A stretch of 64,000 nt of DNA from JAWVFM01 sp963823245 (lineage in GTDB: Bacteria > Actinomycetota > Thermoleophilia > Solirubrobacterales > 70-9): NCBI GenBank assembly GCA_963823245.1, contig CAWGKQ010000011.1:62001-126000 (forward strand), given 5' to 3'. The position numbers were made by a program, and so were the translations under genes. The first letter of the stretch is position 1, and each line of letters opens with the position of its first letter. Positions 62,448-64,000 of the stretch are shown one piece after another. Under the pieces are notes generated by a model. The model did no database searches. It saw nothing but the letters and a program-made list of their open reading frames with translations, and was not told where the DNA came from.

Positions 62448-62918
62448 CTAAGCCGCGGTCAGCTCGCGGTCAGACTCTTCCTCGGTCGCCTCGAGCGGCA
62501 GCTCGGCCGCCTCGAAGGCCTCCTCGAGGTGCTTGTGCGACGGGCAGTAGTCCCTGCCCGGAAGCGGCTCACGCTGGCACGGCGTTCCCTTGCGGGTGTG
62601 TGCTCGGCACTGGCGCGGCACGCCGTCGAGCGCGGCGCCCTCGGGCAACCGCGCGAGGAACTCCGTCGCGAGCGCGATGTTGCGCTCGATCACGAGCCAA
62701 ACGGCGAGCTGGTCGCCGATCGCGAAATGCGTGCGGACGTCGTTGAAGAGCGTCTTCGCGGGGCGCGCGAAGTAGCGCCCGTCAACCGCCAGGCGACGGA
62801 TCGTCGCCTCGCAGGCGTCCAGAACCTGCTGCTTGTTCCGGCACCCGGTCGGGTCGTACTCGTCCTCGATGACCCTTGGTCCTAGCTCCCGGTAGATGCT
62901 GCGGCTGAAGCGGTACAT
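62448..62918 (-). CDS. Small uncharacterised protein with Cys3His zinc-like motif
   Basis: From ATG 62918 the product is 156 residues (a GTG at 62975 would add 19). An alpha-helical N-terminal part (MYRFSRSIYRELGPRVIEDE) is followed by CRAHTRKGTPCQ and GRDYCPSHK, a Cys-x9-Cys-x10-Cys-x2-His pattern of a short zinc-binding motif seen at the ends of many small uncharacterised proteins. The C-terminus is acidic (LEATEEESDRELTAA). It has a good upstream promoter. Function unknown. Confidence 0.72.
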   Translation of the reverse strand: MYRFSRSIYRELGPRVIEDEYDPTGCRNKQQVLDACEATIRRLAVDGRYFARPAKTLFNDVRTHFAIGDQLAVWLVIERNIALATEFLARLPEGAALDGVPRQCRAHTRKGTPCQREPLPGRDYCPSHKHLEEAFEAAELPLEATEEESDRELTAA

Positions 62919-63003
62919 CTCCGTTCGTACCCCCTGGTTGTTGCTTCCTGACCCGGCCCTCGGCTTTCCTTGCACGTTCGTCCAAGAAGAGGGCTCGGCG
63001 CGG

Positions 63004-63031
63004 AGTATGCCAGCCCATTTGGAGGAGTCAA
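63004..63031 (-). promoter_or_regulatory. Predicted promoter of the Cys3His protein gene
   Basis: On the minus strand TTGACT (63031-63026) and CATACT (63009-63004) are 16 bp apart, close to consensus. Transcription would start near 62997. An 18-bp palindrome lies 50 bp upstream of the -35. Confidence 0.55.
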
Positions 63032-63080
63032 GGGCGATACGTTAAGCGGGTATTAAGCCATCCGATTGGGTGAGTCCGCT

Positions 63081-63098
63081 CTCATCCGATCGGATGAG
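63081..63098. promoter_or_regulatory. Perfect 18-bp palindrome, probable regulator site
   Basis: CTCATCCGATCGGATGAG is perfectly self-complementary. A further half-site CATCCGAT is at 63059-63066. Both lie upstream of the promoter at 63004-63031 and after the nadB stop, so activation or repression of the small gene is the likely role. Confidence 0.5.
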
Positions 63099-63114
63099 GC
63101 GCGAAATTCGGGGC

Positions 63115-64000
63115 CTAGGGCCAGCGCTCGCGCCGGAGGCTGCCACCTCGCGCAACGATCAGGTGGACACCGTCGAGGCTCGCGTCGCGGACGGGGTGGT
63201 CCGATCGTTGGTGCACGCCGCGCGATTCCGCCCGCTCGAGGGCCGATGCGGCCACGAGGCGCGCAAGCGGGTATGGATCGTCGAGAAGGCGCTCGAGGCC
63301 TTCCGCCGTGCGCCGCGGGCCGGCGCTTCGCCACATCGCCTCGCGCGTCGCGACGGTGGGCGGCGAGAAGCGCCAGGTCGGGAGCTCGGGCGGCGGCGCC
63401 GGGCGCACCGACGCGGAGGCCGCCTCGGCGGCGCGCGCCCCGAAGACGAAGCACTCGCTGAGCGAGTTCGAGGCGAGGCGATTCGCTCCGTGGAGGCCGG
63501 TGCAGGCGCACTCGCCCACGGCGAGGAGCCCGGGCAGCGTCGTTCGCCCGTCGAGGTCCGTCAGCACTCCTCCGATCAGGTAGTGGGCGGCGGGAGCCAC
63601 GGGCACCGGCTCCTGCCCCGGGTCGAACCCCGCATCCCGGCAGGTGGCGAGAAGGCTGGGAAAGCGCGACAGGTCGATGCTCCGAAGGTCGAGTCGCACG
63701 CAGGGCCTCCCGTCGGCGTCCATGCGGTCGAGGATCGCGGCGGTCACCTGATCGCGGGGCGCCAGCTCGTCGGTGAACCTGCGGCCGGCTGCGTCGAGCA
63801 AGGTGGCGCCCTCGCCGCGAAGCGCCTCGGTCAGGAGCGCACCGTCGTGGGTATTGCCGGGCAGCGACAGCGCCGTTGGGTGGAACTGGCAGAGCTCAAG
63901 GTCGGCGAGGTCCGCGCCGGCGGCATGCGCCACAACCGCGCCGGCCCCGATCGCGCCCCACGGATTGGTCGTGCGACTCCACAGCGCCGCCCCGCCTCCA
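63115..64000 (-). CDS. nadB: L-aspartate oxidase NadB, C-terminal part; 5' end beyond window
   Basis: NadB oxidises L-aspartate to iminoaspartate, the first step of NAD synthesis. The visible 294 residues are open to the window edge and match the flavoprotein closely: LWSRTTNPWGAIGAG, LCQFHPTAL, the RGEGATLLDAAGRRF segment, HYLIGGVLTDLDGRTTLPGL and the FAD-binding GLHGANRLASNSLSECFVFG. The C-terminal domain is shorter than in many homologues. No nadA or nadC is visible on this side of the boundary. Confidence 0.93.
   Translation of the reverse strand, partial: GGGAALWSRTTNPWGAIGAGAVVAHAAGADLADLELCQFHPTALSLPGNTHDGALLTEALRGEGATLLDAAGRRFTDELAPRDQVTAAILDRMDADGRPCVRLDLRSIDLSRFPSLLATCRDAGFDPGQEPVPVAPAAHYLIGGVLTDLDGRTTLPGLLAVGECACTGLHGANRLASNSLSECFVFGARAAEAASASVRPAPPPELPTWRFSPPTVATREAMWRSAGPRRTAEGLERLLDDPYPLARLVAASALERAESRGVHQRSDHPVRDASLDGVHLIVARGGSLRRERWP

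Noticed and set aside
1..64000. tRNA, rRNA, CRISPR array, phage or transposase genes
   Set aside because: No tRNA-like T-loop and anticodon arrangement, spaced repeat array, integrase or transposase sequence was recognised by eye; a dedicated search would be needed to exclude a tRNA fully.

Overview
The window is GC-rich, densely packed actinobacterial DNA. High GC, frequent GTG/TTG starts, an actinobacterial SUF system (Rieske ferredoxin-sufBD, rrf2-sufCS, sufU) and a CysO/CysM/Mec cysteine pathway suggest a Thermoleophilia-like actinomycete (Solirubrobacterales/Gaiellales type). That placement is inference from gene content; no rRNA, tRNA, CRISPR array, integrase or insertion sequence was seen.

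Layout. 0-2.6 kb: end of a polytopic membrane protein gene and a VKOR-DsbA disulfide-forming pair. 2.6-5.6 kb: Rieske ferredoxin-sufB-sufD (minus strand). 6.2-9.7 kb: a secreted copper operon (beta-helix protein, cupredoxin, two-domain multicopper oxidase, cupredoxin). 9.9-13.6 kb: VOC protein, sufU, a secreted protein and a large membrane protein. 13.6-16.5 kb: rrf2-sufC-sufS and a decayed cupin gene. 16.5-20.9 kb: a two-component system, htpX, a rhodanese-ThiF adenylyltransferase and the sulfur carrier cysO. 20.9-38.9 kb: a cell-surface glycan island (two secreted glycosidase-like genes, O-antigen-ligase-like protein, initiating sugar transferase, large glycosyltransferases, Wzt/Wzm ABC exporter, sulfotransferase). 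39-43.4 kb: polar amino-acid ABC importer, TetR regulator, cysM. 44.2-47.8 kb: GntR-controlled MlaE/MlaF-type ABC system with two small paralogous membrane proteins. 47.9-52.8 kb: second glycosyltransferase group. 52.9-57.8 kb: the JAMM peptidase Mec, a zinc-ribbon protein and several frameshifted genes. 58-62.3 kb: alpha/beta hydrolase and hydantoinase/oxoprolinase pair. 62.4-64 kb: a small zinc-motif protein and the C-terminal part of L-aspartate oxidase (nadB), running off the end.

How the genes work together. Sulfur handling dominates: the SUF genes lie in three places in the first 16 kb, and two of these transcription units share an inverted-repeat operator that I assign to the Rrf2 regulator. 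The CysO route is also all present but scattered (activator at 19.3 kb, carrier at 20.6 kb, CysM at 42.4 kb, Mec at 52.9 kb). The glycan island is a coherent ABC-exporter-dependent surface polysaccharide pathway.

Sequence quality. Ten otherwise intact genes are broken by a net +1 shift each, which points to inserted-base errors in the assembly more than to real gene decay. I annotate them as single genes and flag the junction. A cupin gene, a fragment of a second MlaE permease and a membrane protein at 54.6-56.2 kb look truly degraded or badly sequenced. Two dispersed structured repeats and a pair of direct repeats lie in the short intergenic gaps. No gap over 300 bases lacks a gene or gene remnant.
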